64,000 nucleotides of DNA from Thalassobellus citreus (GCF_044385915.1 NZ_JBISCC010000127.1:372001-436000); one strand, 5' to 3'; numbered from the stretch's first letter, positions 16,069 to 26,030 are shown. The notes: a model not told the origin generated them from the sequence alone. Program-made: numbers and translations.

Positions 16069-18743
16069 TGAAAGTGAAGCAAACAAAATATATGAAGCTG
16101 TCTGGTTTAGAACCTTTGATTCTAAACGAAAACAGTAATTTTATAAACATTGGTGAGCGTACTAACGTAGCAGGTTCTCGAAAGTTTTTACGATTAATAA
16201 AAGAAGAGAAGTTTGATGAAGCTTTAGATATTGCACGTCATCAGGTAGATGGTGGCGCACAAATTGTCGATATTAATATGGATGATGGCCTTATTGACGG
16301 AAAAGAGTCTATGGTGCGTTTTCTAAATTTAATTGCAGCCGAACCAGATATCAGTCGGGTTCCTATGATGATTGATAGCTCTAAATGGGAGATTATTGAG
16401 GCAGGATTACAAGTCGTGCAAGGTAAATGTGTGGTAAATTCAATTTCTTTAAAAGAAGGTGAAGAGAAATTTATTTGGGAAGCTAAACAAATTAAACGTT
16501 ATGGTGCTGCTGTTATAGTGATGGCTTTTGATGAAGTTGGGCAAGCCGATAACTACGATAGAAGAATAGAAATTGCAAAACGATCGTATGATGTTTTAGT
16601 AAACGAAGTAGGTTTTCCTTCGGAAGATATTATTTTCGATTTAAATATATTTCCTGTAGCAACAGGAATGGAAGAACACCGAAGAAATGCTATCGATTTT
16701 ATTGAAGCAACACGTTGGGTGCGCGAAAATTTACCAAATGTAAGTGTAAGTGGAGGGGTAAGTAACGTGTCTTTTTCATTTAGAGGAAATAATGGCGTTC
16801 GCGAAGCCATGCACAGTGTGTTTTTATATTATGCGATTCAAGCAGGTATGAATATGGGTATTGTAAACCCAGCACTTTTAGAAGTGTATGATGATATTCC
16901 TAAAGATTTATTAGAGCATGTTGAAGATGTTATTTTAGACAGAAGAGACGATGCTACCGAACGATTATTAGATTTTGCAGAAACGGTAAAAGGTTCTAAA
17001 GCGGAAAAAACAGTTGATTTATCGTGGAGAGAAAATCCTGTTCAAGATAGAATTACCCATGCTTTAGTTAAAGGAATTGATGCTTATATTATTGAAGATG
17101 TAGAAGAAGCAAGACAAGTAGCTGCTAAGCCTATTGAGGTTATTGAAGGTCATTTAATGATTGGTATGAACGTAGTCGGCGATTTGTTTGGCGCAGGAAA
17201 AATGTTCTTGCCACAGGTAGTGAAATCGGCACGTGTCATGAAAAAAGCGGTTGCCTATTTAAATCCGTTTATTGAAGCAGAAAAAGGCGATAAACAAGAG
17301 CCTGTTGGTAAAATTTTAATGGCAACGGTAAAAGGCGATGTTCATGATATTGGTAAAAATATTGTGAGTGTGGTATTGGCATGTAACAATTACGAGATAG
17401 TTGATTTAGGCGTTATGGTACCGCCAGAAAAAATTATTGAAACAGCAATAAGTGAGCGTGTAGATGCTATTGGGTTGTCAGGTTTAATTACGCCATCACT
17501 TGATGAAATGGTGTATTTGGCAAAAGAAATGCAACGTCAAGATTTTAATGTGCCGTTACTAATCGGTGGTGCAACAACATCAAAAGCACATACAGCGGTT
17601 AAAATTGATACCCAGTATAATAATGCGGTAGTTCATGTTAATGATGCATCAAGAGCAGTTACTGTGGTTGGCGATTTATTGAATAAGAAAACGTCGCATG
17701 AATATGTGGCTAAGATGAAGAAGGATTATGATGAGTTTCGAACTAAGTTTTTAAAACGAGGCAAAGAGAAATCGTATATTTCGATAGCAGAAGCAAGACG
17801 AAAAAAGTTTAAAATAGATTGGAATACGTCTGAAATTGTAAAGCCTAAAGAATTAGGTGTTCAAATGTTGAAGCAATTAAGTTTAAAGGAATTAGAGCCT
17901 TTTATTGATTGGAGTCCGTTTTTTAGAAGTTGGGATTTACATGGTAAATATCCTAATATTTTAACCGATGAGGTTGTAGGAGAACAAGCTTCGGAGTTGT
18001 TTAAAGATGCTCAAGCGATGATAAAAGAAATTATTGCGAAGCAATTATTAAAGCCTAGAGCTGTTTTTGGATTGTTTGAAGCAAATTCAAACGATAAAGA
18101 CGATATTTCTATTCAGAAAAAAGGAAAAGAAGTTGCAGTGTTTAGAACCTTGCGTCAGCAATTAAAGAAAAGAGATGGTATTCCAAATATAGCATTGTCT
18201 GATTTTATTGCACCAAAGGACACAGGAAAGACCGATTATATGGGCGCTTTTTGTGTTGCTATTTTTGGAGCACAAGAATTAGCCGATAGTTATAAAGCCA
18301 AAGAAGATGATTATAATGCCATTATGGCGCAAGCCATTGCCGATCGTTTTGCTGAAGCTTTAGCCGAGTATTTACATAAGCAAGTACGGACGAAGCATTG
18401 GGGTTACGATTCTGATGAAGGTTTAACCAATGACGATTTAATAAAAGAAAGTTATAAAGGGATTCGTCCAGCACCAGGCTATCCTGCATGTCCAGATCAT
18501 TTAGAAAAGGAAACGATTTGGGAATTGTTGGAGGTTGAAAAAATAATAGGTGTTACTTTAACCGAAAGTTTAGCCATGTGGCCAGCTGCAGCAGTTTCAG
18601 GATATTATTTTGGTAATCCTGAAGCTAAGTATTTTGGTTTGGGTAAAATTACAGATGACCAAGTAACAGATTATGCCGTTAGAAAAGGTATTGGGAAAGA
18701 TAAAGCTAGAAAATGGTTGCATCCTAATTTAGCAGAAGAATAA
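16068..18743 (+). CDS. metH: Methionine synthase, folate-, cobalamin- and SAM-binding half (split MetH, C-terminal part)
   Basis: An 891-residue protein carrying the remaining MetH domains: pterin-binding (INIGERTNVAGSRKF near residue 25, VDGGAQIVDINMDDG), the cobalamin cap, the cobalamin domain with DVHDIG and its ligand H426, then the reactivation domain with RPAPGYPACPDH. Together with the 334-residue partner the total is 1225 residues, nearly the length of E. coli MetH (1227). It transfers methyl from methyl-tetrahydrofolate to homocysteine and uses SAM for reactivation. The break falls exactly between the homocysteine and folate domains. Confidence 0.94.
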   Translation: MKVKQTKYMKLSGLEPLILNENSNFINIGERTNVAGSRKFLRLIKEEKFDEALDIARHQVDGGAQIVDINMDDGLIDGKESMVRFLNLIAAEPDISRVPMMIDSSKWEIIEAGLQVVQGKCVVNSISLKEGEEKFIWEAKQIKRYGAAVIVMAFDEVGQADNYDRRIEIAKRSYDVLVNEVGFPSEDIIFDLNIFPVATGMEEHRRNAIDFIEATRWVRENLPNVSVSGGVSNVSFSFRGNNGVREAMHSVFLYYAIQAGMNMGIVNPALLEVYDDIPKDLLEHVEDVILDRRDDATERLLDFAETVKGSKAEKTVDLSWRENPVQDRITHALVKGIDAYIIEDVEEARQVAAKPIEVIEGHLMIGMNVVGDLFGAGKMFLPQVVKSARVMKKAVAYLNPFIEAEKGDKQEPVGKILMATVKGDVHDIGKNIVSVVLACNNYEIVDLGVMVPPEKIIETAISERVDAIGLSGLITPSLDEMVYLAKEMQRQDFNVPLLIGGATTSKAHTAVKIDTQYNNAVVHVNDASRAVTVVGDLLNKKTSHEYVAKMKKDYDEFRTKFLKRGKEKSYISIAEARRKKFKIDWNTSEIVKPKELGVQMLKQLSLKELEPFIDWSPFFRSWDLHGKYPNILTDEVVGEQASELFKDAQAMIKEIIAKQLLKPRAVFGLFEANSNDKDDISIQKKGKEVAVFRTLRQQLKKRDGIPNIALSDFIAPKDTGKTDYMGAFCVAIFGAQELADSYKAKEDDYNAIMAQAIADRFAEALAEYLHKQVRTKHWGYDSDEGLTNDDLIKESYKGIRPAPGYPACPDHLEKETIWELLEVEKIIGVTLTESLAMWPAAAVSGYYFGNPEAKYFGLGKITDDQVTDYAVRKGIGKDKARKWLHPNLAEE

Positions 18744-18745
18744 AA

Positions 18746-18775
18746 AGCCCCTTCCAGCCTCCTCAGAGGGGAGGA
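18746..18775. repeat. Dispersed G/C-rich repeat, family C, first copy
   Basis: An imperfect inverted repeat: CCCCTTCCAGCCTCC followed by GAGGGGAGGAG. It lies straight after the metH stop. An inverted partner sits at 18826-18854, and a third relative at 39538. The bases are far richer in G and C than the flanks. Confidence 0.65.
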
Positions 18776-18825
18776 GAAAGAAAGGATAGTGAAAAATAAA
18801 TAAGAATTAAATATTACCCCGTGAA

Positions 18826-18854
18826 AGCCCCTCCTTTGGAGGGGTTGGGGAGGC
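18826..18854. repeat. Dispersed G/C-rich repeat, family C, second copy
   Basis: GCCCCTCC TTT GGAGGGG followed by TTGGGGAGG, ending only 2 bases before the metF start codon. It extends the metF reading frame upstream to a GTG, but that extension is just translated repeat. Confidence 0.7.
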
Positions 18855-18856
18855 AA

Positions 18857-19813
18857 ATGAAAGTAACAGATCACATAAAAAAAGCAAACGGGAAAACATT
18901 ATTTTCTTTTGAAGTTATACCGCCTAAAAAAGGGAAAAATATTCAAGATTTATATAATAATATAGATCCGTTAATGGAGTTTAAACCGCCATTTATTGAT
19001 GTAACAACGTCTAGAGAAGAATATATTTATATTGATAAAGGCAATGGACTTCTAGATAAGCGTATTACCCGTATGCGACCAGGAACGGTTGGTATTTGTG
19101 CGTCTATTATGCACAAATATGGTGTAGATGCTATTCCGCATTTACTTTGTGGTGGTTTTACAAAAGAAGAAACGGAGTATGTATTGGTTGATTGTCATTA
19201 TTTAGGGCTAGATAATGTAATGGCTTTACGTGGCGACTCGATGAAAGATGAACCGTATTTTAAGCCTGTTGCAGGAGGAAATGCTTTTGCAAGTGAATTG
19301 GTGTCACAAATTAGTGATTTAAACAAGGGGAAATATTTACATGACGATGTAAAGGTTGAGCATAATGCCGATTTTTGTATTGGTGTAGCGGGTTACCCTG
19401 AAAAACATATGGAAGCACCGTCTTTAAAAACCGATTTAAGAAGGTTAAAAGAGAAAGTAGATGCAGGAGCTGATTATGTGGTTACTCAAATGTTTTTTGA
19501 TAATAAAAAGTATTTTGATTTTGTTGAAAAAGCTAAAGAAGCAGGCATTAATGTGCCTATTATTCCAGGTATAAAGCCTATTGCTGTAAAACGTCATTTA
19601 CAAATATTACCTCAGGTATTTAAAATTGATTTACCAGAAGATTTAATTAATGCTGTTGAAGGGTGTAAAGACAATAAAGCTGTAAGGCAAGTAGGAATTG
19701 AGTTTGCTATTCAACAATCTAAAGAGCTAAAAGAGGCTGGTGTACCGTTTTTACATTATTATTCTATGGGAAAAAGTGATAATGTGCATGCTATAGCATC
19801 GGCATTGTTTTAA
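18857..19813 (+). CDS. metF: Methylenetetrahydrofolate reductase
   Basis: A 318-residue FAD TIM-barrel enzyme that makes 5-methyltetrahydrofolate, the methyl donor for the MetH pair upstream. It shows FSFEVIPPKKG with the catalytic Glu (E19), the DVTTSRE segment, the NVMALRGD motif and TQMFFDN. I place the start at the ATG at 18857, giving MKVTDHIKKANGK as in the family. A longer frame from a GTG at 18821 only translates the family C repeat (MKAPPLEGLGRQ). Assignment is certain, start very likely. Confidence 0.95.
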   Translation: MKVTDHIKKANGKTLFSFEVIPPKKGKNIQDLYNNIDPLMEFKPPFIDVTTSREEYIYIDKGNGLLDKRITRMRPGTVGICASIMHKYGVDAIPHLLCGGFTKEETEYVLVDCHYLGLDNVMALRGDSMKDEPYFKPVAGGNAFASELVSQISDLNKGKYLHDDVKVEHNADFCIGVAGYPEKHMEAPSLKTDLRRLKEKVDAGADYVVTQMFFDNKKYFDFVEKAKEAGINVPIIPGIKPIAVKRHLQILPQVFKIDLPEDLINAVEGCKDNKAVRQVGIEFAIQQSKELKEAGVPFLHYYSMGKSDNVHAIASALF

Positions 19814-19847
19814 TTTATACTTTAGCATTTTATATCTAAATATATTA

Positions 19848-20945
19848 ATGAAGTTATTTTTAAGTAGTGTTTTACTTTTAATATCATTTTTTGTTTTTTC
19901 TCAAGAAAAACAACATACATCATATATTGATGTAAATTATTTTAAAGGTAATATCGCGGTCCATAATACAGATATTCTTCATTTAGTGCAAGGACATCCA
20001 AAAGGTATTATTTTAAGTTGGAATAAAAAAACATATGGTTTTAATAATTGGGAGCAGCGTTATAATTATCCTGATTATGGAGCAACATTTGTTTCTCAAG
20101 ATTTTAAGAATAATGTTTTAGGAAGCAGTTATGGATTATATGCGCATTACAATTTCTATTTTTTAAAGCGAAATTTAATGTTTCGTATTGCTCAAGGTCT
20201 TGCTTATACAACCCATCATTATGATAAAGTCGATAATTATAGAAATTATGCTTTTGGATCACACCTTTTAAGTAGTACACTTATGATGCTTAATTATAAA
20301 AAGGAACGCATTATAGATAGGTTTGGTATACAGACAGGTTTTTCACTAATTCATTACTCTAATGCGAATGTAAAAGCACCAAATGCAAGCACAAATACCA
20401 TTGCTTTTAATCTTGGAGTTACATATGATTTAGATAATGAAATTCCAGAGTTTGTTAATACTTTAGAAGGAGTAAAAGAAAAATTTGCACAACCTATAAA
20501 ATATAATTTGGTATTTAGAGGAGGTGTAAATGAAAGTGATGTGGTTGGTAGTGGGCAATTTCCATTTTATATAGTTTCAGCTTATGCCGATAAGCGTATT
20601 AACGTTAAAAGTGCTTTGCATTTTGGAACCGATGTGTTTTTTTCAAATTTTTTAAAGGAGCTTATTTATTATAAAAGTGTTTCTTTTCCAGAGGAAAATG
20701 TGACTGGAAATGAAGATTATAAACGTGTTGGCGTTTTTGTAGGTCATGAGCTATTTATTAATAAAAGTTCATTAATTACTCAATTAGGATATTATGTATA
20801 TTATCCGTTTGATTTTGAAGGAAGAGTTTATTCTAGAATTGGGTTAAAACGTTATTTTACTAATAAATGGTTTGGTGCTTTAACGCTTAAAACGCATGGC
20901 GCTAAAGCGGAAGCTGTTGAATTTGGTATTGGAGTTCGATTATAA
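19848..20945 (+). CDS. PagL-like acyloxyacyl hydrolase (lipid A 3-O-deacylase family)
   Basis: A 365-residue protein with a cleavable signal peptide (hydrophobic to about residue 17, FSQE). Its aromatic-rich strands end in a terminal aromatic/Leu pattern expected of an outer-membrane barrel. The catalytic signature of PagL-type lipid A deacylases is recognisable as LIHYSNANVKAPN (H169, S171). It is longer than PagL itself, with a second half of barrel-like strands. It probably trims acyl chains from lipid A or a related lipid. It is paired with the DUF2807 lipoprotein 3 bp downstream. Family moderately sure, substrate inferred. Confidence 0.75.
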   Translation: MKLFLSSVLLLISFFVFSQEKQHTSYIDVNYFKGNIAVHNTDILHLVQGHPKGIILSWNKKTYGFNNWEQRYNYPDYGATFVSQDFKNNVLGSSYGLYAHYNFYFLKRNLMFRIAQGLAYTTHHYDKVDNYRNYAFGSHLLSSTLMMLNYKKERIIDRFGIQTGFSLIHYSNANVKAPNASTNTIAFNLGVTYDLDNEIPEFVNTLEGVKEKFAQPIKYNLVFRGGVNESDVVGSGQFPFYIVSAYADKRINVKSALHFGTDVFFSNFLKELIYYKSVSFPEENVTGNEDYKRVGVFVGHELFINKSSLITQLGYYVYYPFDFEGRVYSRIGLKRYFTNKWFGALTLKTHGAKAEAVEFGIGVRL

Positions 20946-20948
20946 GAC

Positions 20949-21695
20949 ATGAAGAAATTAATTTACATACTAGCCTTAATTATTGTATTTGCTTGTGATA
21001 GTGAAAATGCAGGTGATTGTTTTCAAAAAACAGGGGCTATTATTAGTGAAGAAATGAGTCTTTCTTCATTTGATAAAATACTAGTTAATCGTGATATTGA
21101 ATTAATTATAAAAGAAGGACCAAATCAAAAAGTGGTTATTGAAACAGGTGAAAATTTACTTAATGATGTTGAAGCTATTGTTGTTGATGGAAAATTAACG
21201 CTTACCGATAATAATACTTGTAATTATGTGCGTAATTATGGAGTAACTAAAGTATATGTTACAGCTCCAAATATAAAAGAGATAAGAAGCTCTACACAAT
21301 ATGATGTTAAGTCTGATGGTGTTTTAACCTACCCTTCACTTACTGTATTGTCTGAAGATTTTAGCCTTCCAGGAAGTATTACAAGTGGTAATTTTGTTTT
21401 AGATATTGATAATAATTCCTTTAACTTGGTTTTTAATAATTTGTCAAATTGCTATGTTTCGGGTAAGACGAATAGCTTAAATGTTACATTCGCTTCTGGA
21501 ACATCTAGATTTGAAGGCGCAGATTTAATGGCGCAAAACGTACAATTATGGAATAGAAGTTCTAACGATATTATTGTGAATCCTCAATTATCAATAACAG
21601 GGAAAATATCTGGTACGGGTAATGTTGTTGCATTAACCAAACCAGATATTATAGATGTTGAAGAAGTTTATAAAGGTCGATTAATTTTCAAATAA
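20949..21695 (+). CDS. DUF2807 (head GIN domain) lipoprotein
   Basis: A 248-residue predicted lipoprotein. The signal ends in a lipobox (IVFACDS), with the lipidated Cys at about residue 16. The rest is a DUF2807 beta-helix: SSFDKILVNRDIELIIKEG, then repeated short beta strands rich in N, S and T. Such adhesin-like domains are common in Bacteroidota, usually exported and of unknown role. It follows the acyl hydrolase by 3 bp. Its last 15 bases overlap the end of ackA on the opposite strand. Confidence 0.82.
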   Translation: MKKLIYILALIIVFACDSENAGDCFQKTGAIISEEMSLSSFDKILVNRDIELIIKEGPNQKVVIETGENLLNDVEAIVVDGKLTLTDNNTCNYVRNYGVTKVYVTAPNIKEIRSSTQYDVKSDGVLTYPSLTVLSEDFSLPGSITSGNFVLDIDNNSFNLVFNNLSNCYVSGKTNSLNVTFASGTSRFEGADLMAQNVQLWNRSSNDIIVNPQLSITGKISGTGNVVALTKPDIIDVEEVYKGRLIFK

Positions 21696-22868
21696 AATAA
21701 CAGACTGTTTTGCAATTTCTAGTTCTTCGTTTGTCGGAATTACAAAAATTTTAACTTTAGATTCTTCTTTATTTATTGTTCTAATACCATCAGATCTTGT
21801 TTCATTCTTTTTAGCATCTAACTCTATGCCTAAAAAATCTAAATCTTTACAAACAAGTTCTCGCATATATTGAGAATTTTCACCAATACCAGCAGTAAAT
21901 ACAATAGCATCTAGTCCATTTAAAATGGCTGCATAACTACCAATGTATTTTTTAATTCTGTAAGTATTCATAAGCAATGCTAATTGACATTCTTTATTGC
22001 CTTTTGCGGCTTCATCTTGAATATCTCTTAAGTCGCTATGACCTGTAAGACCAAGCATCCCGCTTTTTTTCTGAAGTAAGGTGTTTATCTCTTCTAAGCT
22101 ATAATCTAATTTTTCTGCTAAATGAAATACAATAGCTGGGTCTATATCTCCAGAACGAGTTCCCATAATTAATCCGCTAACAGGAGAGAAACCTAAGGTA
22201 TGATCGATACTTTCTCCATCTTTTATGGCGGTCATACTACATCCATTTCCTAAATGGATAGTAATAATTTTAGAAGTTGATTTGTCTAAAGATTCTATTG
22301 CTTTTTCTGAAACATATTTATGACTTGTACCATGAAATCCGTACAAACGAATGTGGTGTTTTTCTAATAACTCATTAGGAATAGCATATTTATAGGCGTG
22401 TTTTGGTATAGATTGATGAAAAGCTGTATCAAAAACGGCTACTTGTTTTGCGTTTGGAAAAATATCTTCTGCTACTTCAATACCTTCTAAATTGGCAGGG
22501 TTATGAAGAGGAGCTAATGACGATAATGCTTTTATTTTTTCTTTTACGTCTTTAGTAATCTCTGTAGTTTCGCTAAAGTGTTTACCACCATGAACGACTC
22601 TGTGTCCAACTATAGTAATGTCATCGGCCGATTTTATAATCCCTGAATTTTTATCTAAAAGTTGATTGGCTAATAACTTTAATCCTGTTTTGTGATTTAA
22701 TATTTCAGATTCAAATTCAACAGTTAATTTTTGAGTTTTGAATTTGAATTTAGCATCTTTAAAACCAATACGTTCAATTAAACCAGAACAAAGTATGGTT
22801 TCATCTGGCATTGAGAATAATTGGAATTTTAAGGAAGAACTTCCTGAGTTTAAAACTAATACTTGCAT
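21681..22868 (-). CDS. ackA: Acetate kinase
   Basis: A 395-residue acetate kinase: LNSGSSSLKFQL at the start, GHRVVHGG, FDTAFHQ, HLGNGCSMTAI and VFTAGIGENS. It converts acetyl phosphate and ADP to acetate and ATP, or the reverse for acetate use. It lies 2 bp after pta in the same operon. The stop codon lies inside the 3' end of the convergent DUF2807 gene, with no terminator between them. Assignment is certain. Confidence 0.97.
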   Translation of the reverse strand: MQVLVLNSGSSSLKFQLFSMPDETILCSGLIERIGFKDAKFKFKTQKLTVEFESEILNHKTGLKLLANQLLDKNSGIIKSADDITIVGHRVVHGGKHFSETTEITKDVKEKIKALSSLAPLHNPANLEGIEVAEDIFPNAKQVAVFDTAFHQSIPKHAYKYAIPNELLEKHHIRLYGFHGTSHKYVSEKAIESLDKSTSKIITIHLGNGCSMTAIKDGESIDHTLGFSPVSGLIMGTRSGDIDPAIVFHLAEKLDYSLEEINTLLQKKSGMLGLTGHSDLRDIQDEAAKGNKECQLALLMNTYRIKKYIGSYAAILNGLDAIVFTAGIGENSQYMRELVCKDLDFLGIELDAKKNETRSDGIRTINKEESKVKIFVIPTNEELEIAKQSVILFEN

Positions 22869-22870
22869 AA

Positions 22871-24961
22871 TTATATTTCTTGGGCTTGAATAGCTGTTAT
22901 AATAACTGTACTATAAATGTCATCTGAAGTACAGCCTCTACTTAAATCGTTTACGGGTTTGTTTAGACCTTGTAACATAGGTCCAATTGCTAATGCTCCG
23001 GTTTCACGTTGCACAGCTTTATAAGTGTTATTTCCTGTATTTAAATCTGGGAAAATTAAAACACTTGCTTGTCCTGCTACTTCAGAATCTGGTAATTTAC
23101 TTTTACCAATACGCATATCTACTGCAGCATCATATTGAATAGGTCCTTCAATTTTTAAAGCTGCTTCTTGTGCTTTAACAATCTCGGTAGCTTCTCTTAC
23201 TTTATCAACTTCAGCTCCTTTTCCAGACGCTCCAGATGAATACGAAAGCATAGCAACTTTAGGGTCTATTCCAAAGTTTTCAGCAGTTTTTGCCGAAGAA
23301 ACTGCTATTTCAGCTAATTGCTCTGCATTTGGATTTGGATTTATAGCGCAGTCTCCAAAAATAGAAACTCTATCTTCTAAGCACATAAAGAATACCGATG
23401 ATACAATGTTAACACCTGGCTTTGTTTTTATAAATTGTAAAGCAGGGCGTAATGTATGTTGTGTAGTATGTACAGCACCAGAAACCATACCATCTGCATG
23501 ACCTTTATGAATCATCATAGTAGCAAAATATGAAACATCAATCATGGTGTCTCTAGCCATTTCAAGAGTAATGTTTTTATGTTTTCTTAGTTCATAAAAT
23601 GTATTTGTATAATCTTCAAAATGAGGAGACTCAAGAGGCCACACTATGTTTACATCATTAATATCTAAAGCTATGTCGTATTTCTCAATGCATTCTTTTA
23701 TTTTAGCCTTTTCTCCAATTAATGTTAAGTCAACTACATGAGCATCAATTAGTTTTGCTGCTGCTCGTAAAACACGTTCGTCATAACCTTCAGGAAGTAC
23801 AATGTGCTTTTTGTTTTTTAATGCACGTTGAAGTAAATTATATTGGAACATTCTTGGAGTGAATATTTCAGATTCAAAAGTGATTAATTTATCGGCTAAT
23901 TTATCGGTATTAACATGCTTTTCAAATGTAGAAATAGATGTTTGAATTTTTTCAGTATTTTCAGCATATATTCTAGATTTTATTTTACCAATAGAATTGG
24001 TAATTGAAAATGTACCACCTTTTACACTAATAATAGGTACAACACTTGAAAGTCCTTCTATTAATTTTAAAATAGTGTCTTCAGGAATTAATCCACCTGT
24101 TAAAATAATACCAGATATTTTTGGGTAATTTGTTGAAATATGTGCTTGTAATGCACCTAAAATAATATCTGCTCTATCTCCTGCAGTAATTACTAATGAG
24201 TTTTCTTTTAAATGATTAAGGTAATTACGTAATTGCATGGTACCTACACCAAAATTTTCAACTTGATTGTTTACCATATCCTTACCAAAAAGGATGTTTC
24301 CTTCTAGTGCTTTTACAATTTCTTTAATAGTAGGACTTGCTAAACTTCTAATTTTAGGAATCACACTTATATCTGTACCTTCATTAATACGTTCTTTTAA
24401 AAGCGTTTTTAATGTTGATACATCTTCAGTTTTGATTTTATTTGTCATGATAGAAAGCACATCTACTTCTTCTTTAAAAGTATCATGAGCTAACTGAACA
24501 TTGTCTACAATTTCTGGAAGTTTTATGTTATCACCTTGAGAAACAATAATAACAGGAAGTCCTAAGTTTTTAGAAATTAAGATGTTGATGTCTAATTCTA
24601 AACTAGAATTTTCATGCGAAAAATCGGTGCCTTCAACAAGTACAAAATCAAAACGTTCTTCAAGATATTTGTATTTTTTTATAATTTCATCAATAACCTC
24701 ACCAGCTTTTCCTTTGTTGTATAGGTCTAGTACTTCACTTCTAGTATAAGCAAAGGTTTTTTTGTAATTAATATCTATTTCAAAATGTGAGATAATCGTA
24801 TTTATATGATTATCCATTTCTCCAGTTTCAGTGTCTTCTATAATAGGTCTAAAATACCCTACTTTAGCTATTTTTCCTAAAAGCATTCGCATTAGGCCCA
24901 GTACAACAACAGATTTTCCACTGTTAGGTTCTATAGTTGCAACGTAAATTCCCTTACTCAT
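22871..24961 (-). CDS. pta: Phosphate acetyltransferase, long form with DRTGG domain
   Basis: A 696-residue enzyme. An N-terminal BioD-like P-loop part (IEPNSGKSVVVLGL) and a middle DRTGG regulatory domain precede the C-terminal catalytic domain, starting near NLLQRALKNKKHIVLPEGYDERV and containing MVSGAVHTT and DAAVDMRIGKSKLP. It interconverts acetyl-CoA and acetyl phosphate. The three-domain layout matches the long Pta of enterobacteria. First gene of pta-ackA, with a -7 box at 25029-25036. Confidence 0.96.
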   Translation of the reverse strand: MSKGIYVATIEPNSGKSVVVLGLMRMLLGKIAKVGYFRPIIEDTETGEMDNHINTIISHFEIDINYKKTFAYTRSEVLDLYNKGKAGEVIDEIIKKYKYLEERFDFVLVEGTDFSHENSSLELDINILISKNLGLPVIIVSQGDNIKLPEIVDNVQLAHDTFKEEVDVLSIMTNKIKTEDVSTLKTLLKERINEGTDISVIPKIRSLASPTIKEIVKALEGNILFGKDMVNNQVENFGVGTMQLRNYLNHLKENSLVITAGDRADIILGALQAHISTNYPKISGIILTGGLIPEDTILKLIEGLSSVVPIISVKGGTFSITNSIGKIKSRIYAENTEKIQTSISTFEKHVNTDKLADKLITFESEIFTPRMFQYNLLQRALKNKKHIVLPEGYDERVLRAAAKLIDAHVVDLTLIGEKAKIKECIEKYDIALDINDVNIVWPLESPHFEDYTNTFYELRKHKNITLEMARDTMIDVSYFATMMIHKGHADGMVSGAVHTTQHTLRPALQFIKTKPGVNIVSSVFFMCLEDRVSIFGDCAINPNPNAEQLAEIAVSSAKTAENFGIDPKVAMLSYSSGASGKGAEVDKVREATEIVKAQEAALKIEGPIQYDAAVDMRIGKSKLPDSEVAGQASVLIFPDLNTGNNTYKAVQRETGALAIGPMLQGLNKPVNDLSRGCTSDDIYSTVIITAIQAQEI

Positions 24962-25028
24962 TTTTTTTATTGTTATAGGTTAATCGATTACATTTTATTT
25001 AGGTTAAATAAAAATGTATCTGATGACG

Positions 25029-25036
25029 CAAAATTA
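25029..25036 (-). promoter_or_regulatory. -7 box of the pta-ackA operon
   Basis: On the minus strand this reads TAATTTTG, an exact TAnnTTTG, about 68 bases before the pta start. The -33 region is not clear. Confidence 0.5.
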
Positions 25037-25133
25037 GTGTCTTCATATATTGGTAAAGATGATATTTATCATATCTTAAGAAAACGTTTATTAAATACCC
25101 GTTTTTTAATTAAAATTCAAGAAATTAGAATAA

Positions 25134-26030
25134 TTATTTAGTTGTTAAATCTCTAAAAAGAGTTTCTAAACTTGTGTTTTTTTGGTTTAGTTGAAGTATT
25201 TTTAATTGATTGTCATGAGCGAAATCAAAAACATATGATCTCATATCTTTTGAGGTCTCAAAGGTAATTTCATAAACAAAATCATAAGTGTTTACAACGT
25301 TTTTAACTTTAGGGAGTTTTCGTAAAAAAGCATCTTCAACGCGATAATCAAATTCTACAATAACGGTTTGCTCTTTACTTTCTCTTAGTTCGTTTAATTT
25401 TTTATCGGCTACAATTTCTCCTTTATTAATAATAATAACACGGTCGCACATAGCTTCTACTTCTTGCATTATGTGCGTAGAAAGAAATACGGTTTTAGTT
25501 TTACCAATGGATTTTATTAGATTTCTAATATCTACTAATTGATTTGGGTCTAATCCTGTGGTAGGTTCGTCTAGAATTAGTACCTCCGGATCGTGTAATA
25601 AAGCATTCGCTAACCCAACACGTTGACGGTATCCTTTAGAGAGCTGTCCAATTTTTTTATGCGCTTCTGGTGTTAATCCAGTAAGTTCAATAACATCTTT
25701 AATTCGTTTTTTAGAAACCTTATATATGTTAGCATTAAATTCTAAATATTCTTTAACATACATCTCTAAATAGAGTGGATTATGCTCTGGTAAGTAGCCT
25801 ACACTGTGTTGTACGTTCTGCGAATTTTCATTAATATTATATCCATTTACTTTAGCAGAACCATCATTAGCATTAATATAGGTGGTCAAAATTTTCATCA
25901 TAGTAGATTTTCCAGCGCCATTTGGACCTAAAAAACCAACTATTTCTGGTTTATTTACTTTAAAAGAAATATTATTTAAAGCTTTTTGGCTGCCATAAAG
26001 TTTTGTGATACCTGATACTTCGATAGACAT
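25134..26030 (-). CDS. gldA: Gliding motility ABC transporter ATP-binding protein GldA
   Basis: A 298-residue ABC ATPase with Walker A GPNGAGKST (35-43), signature LSKGYRQRVGLA and Walker B VLILDEPTTGLD, plus a C-terminal extension of about 80 residues. Length and overall sequence fit GldA, which works with the membrane partners GldF and GldG in gliding of Flavobacteria. Those partners are not in this window. GldB and GldC lie 28 kb away at 53,922. A generic drug or lipid exporter ATPase is the alternative, but gldA is the better fit. Confidence 0.8.
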   Translation of the reverse strand: MSIEVSGITKLYGSQKALNNISFKVNKPEIVGFLGPNGAGKSTMMKILTTYINANDGSAKVNGYNINENSQNVQHSVGYLPEHNPLYLEMYVKEYLEFNANIYKVSKKRIKDVIELTGLTPEAHKKIGQLSKGYRQRVGLANALLHDPEVLILDEPTTGLDPNQLVDIRNLIKSIGKTKTVFLSTHIMQEVEAMCDRVIIINKGEIVADKKLNELRESKEQTVIVEFDYRVEDAFLRKLPKVKNVVNTYDFVYEITFETSKDMRSYVFDFAHDNQLKILQLNQKNTSLETLFRDLTTK

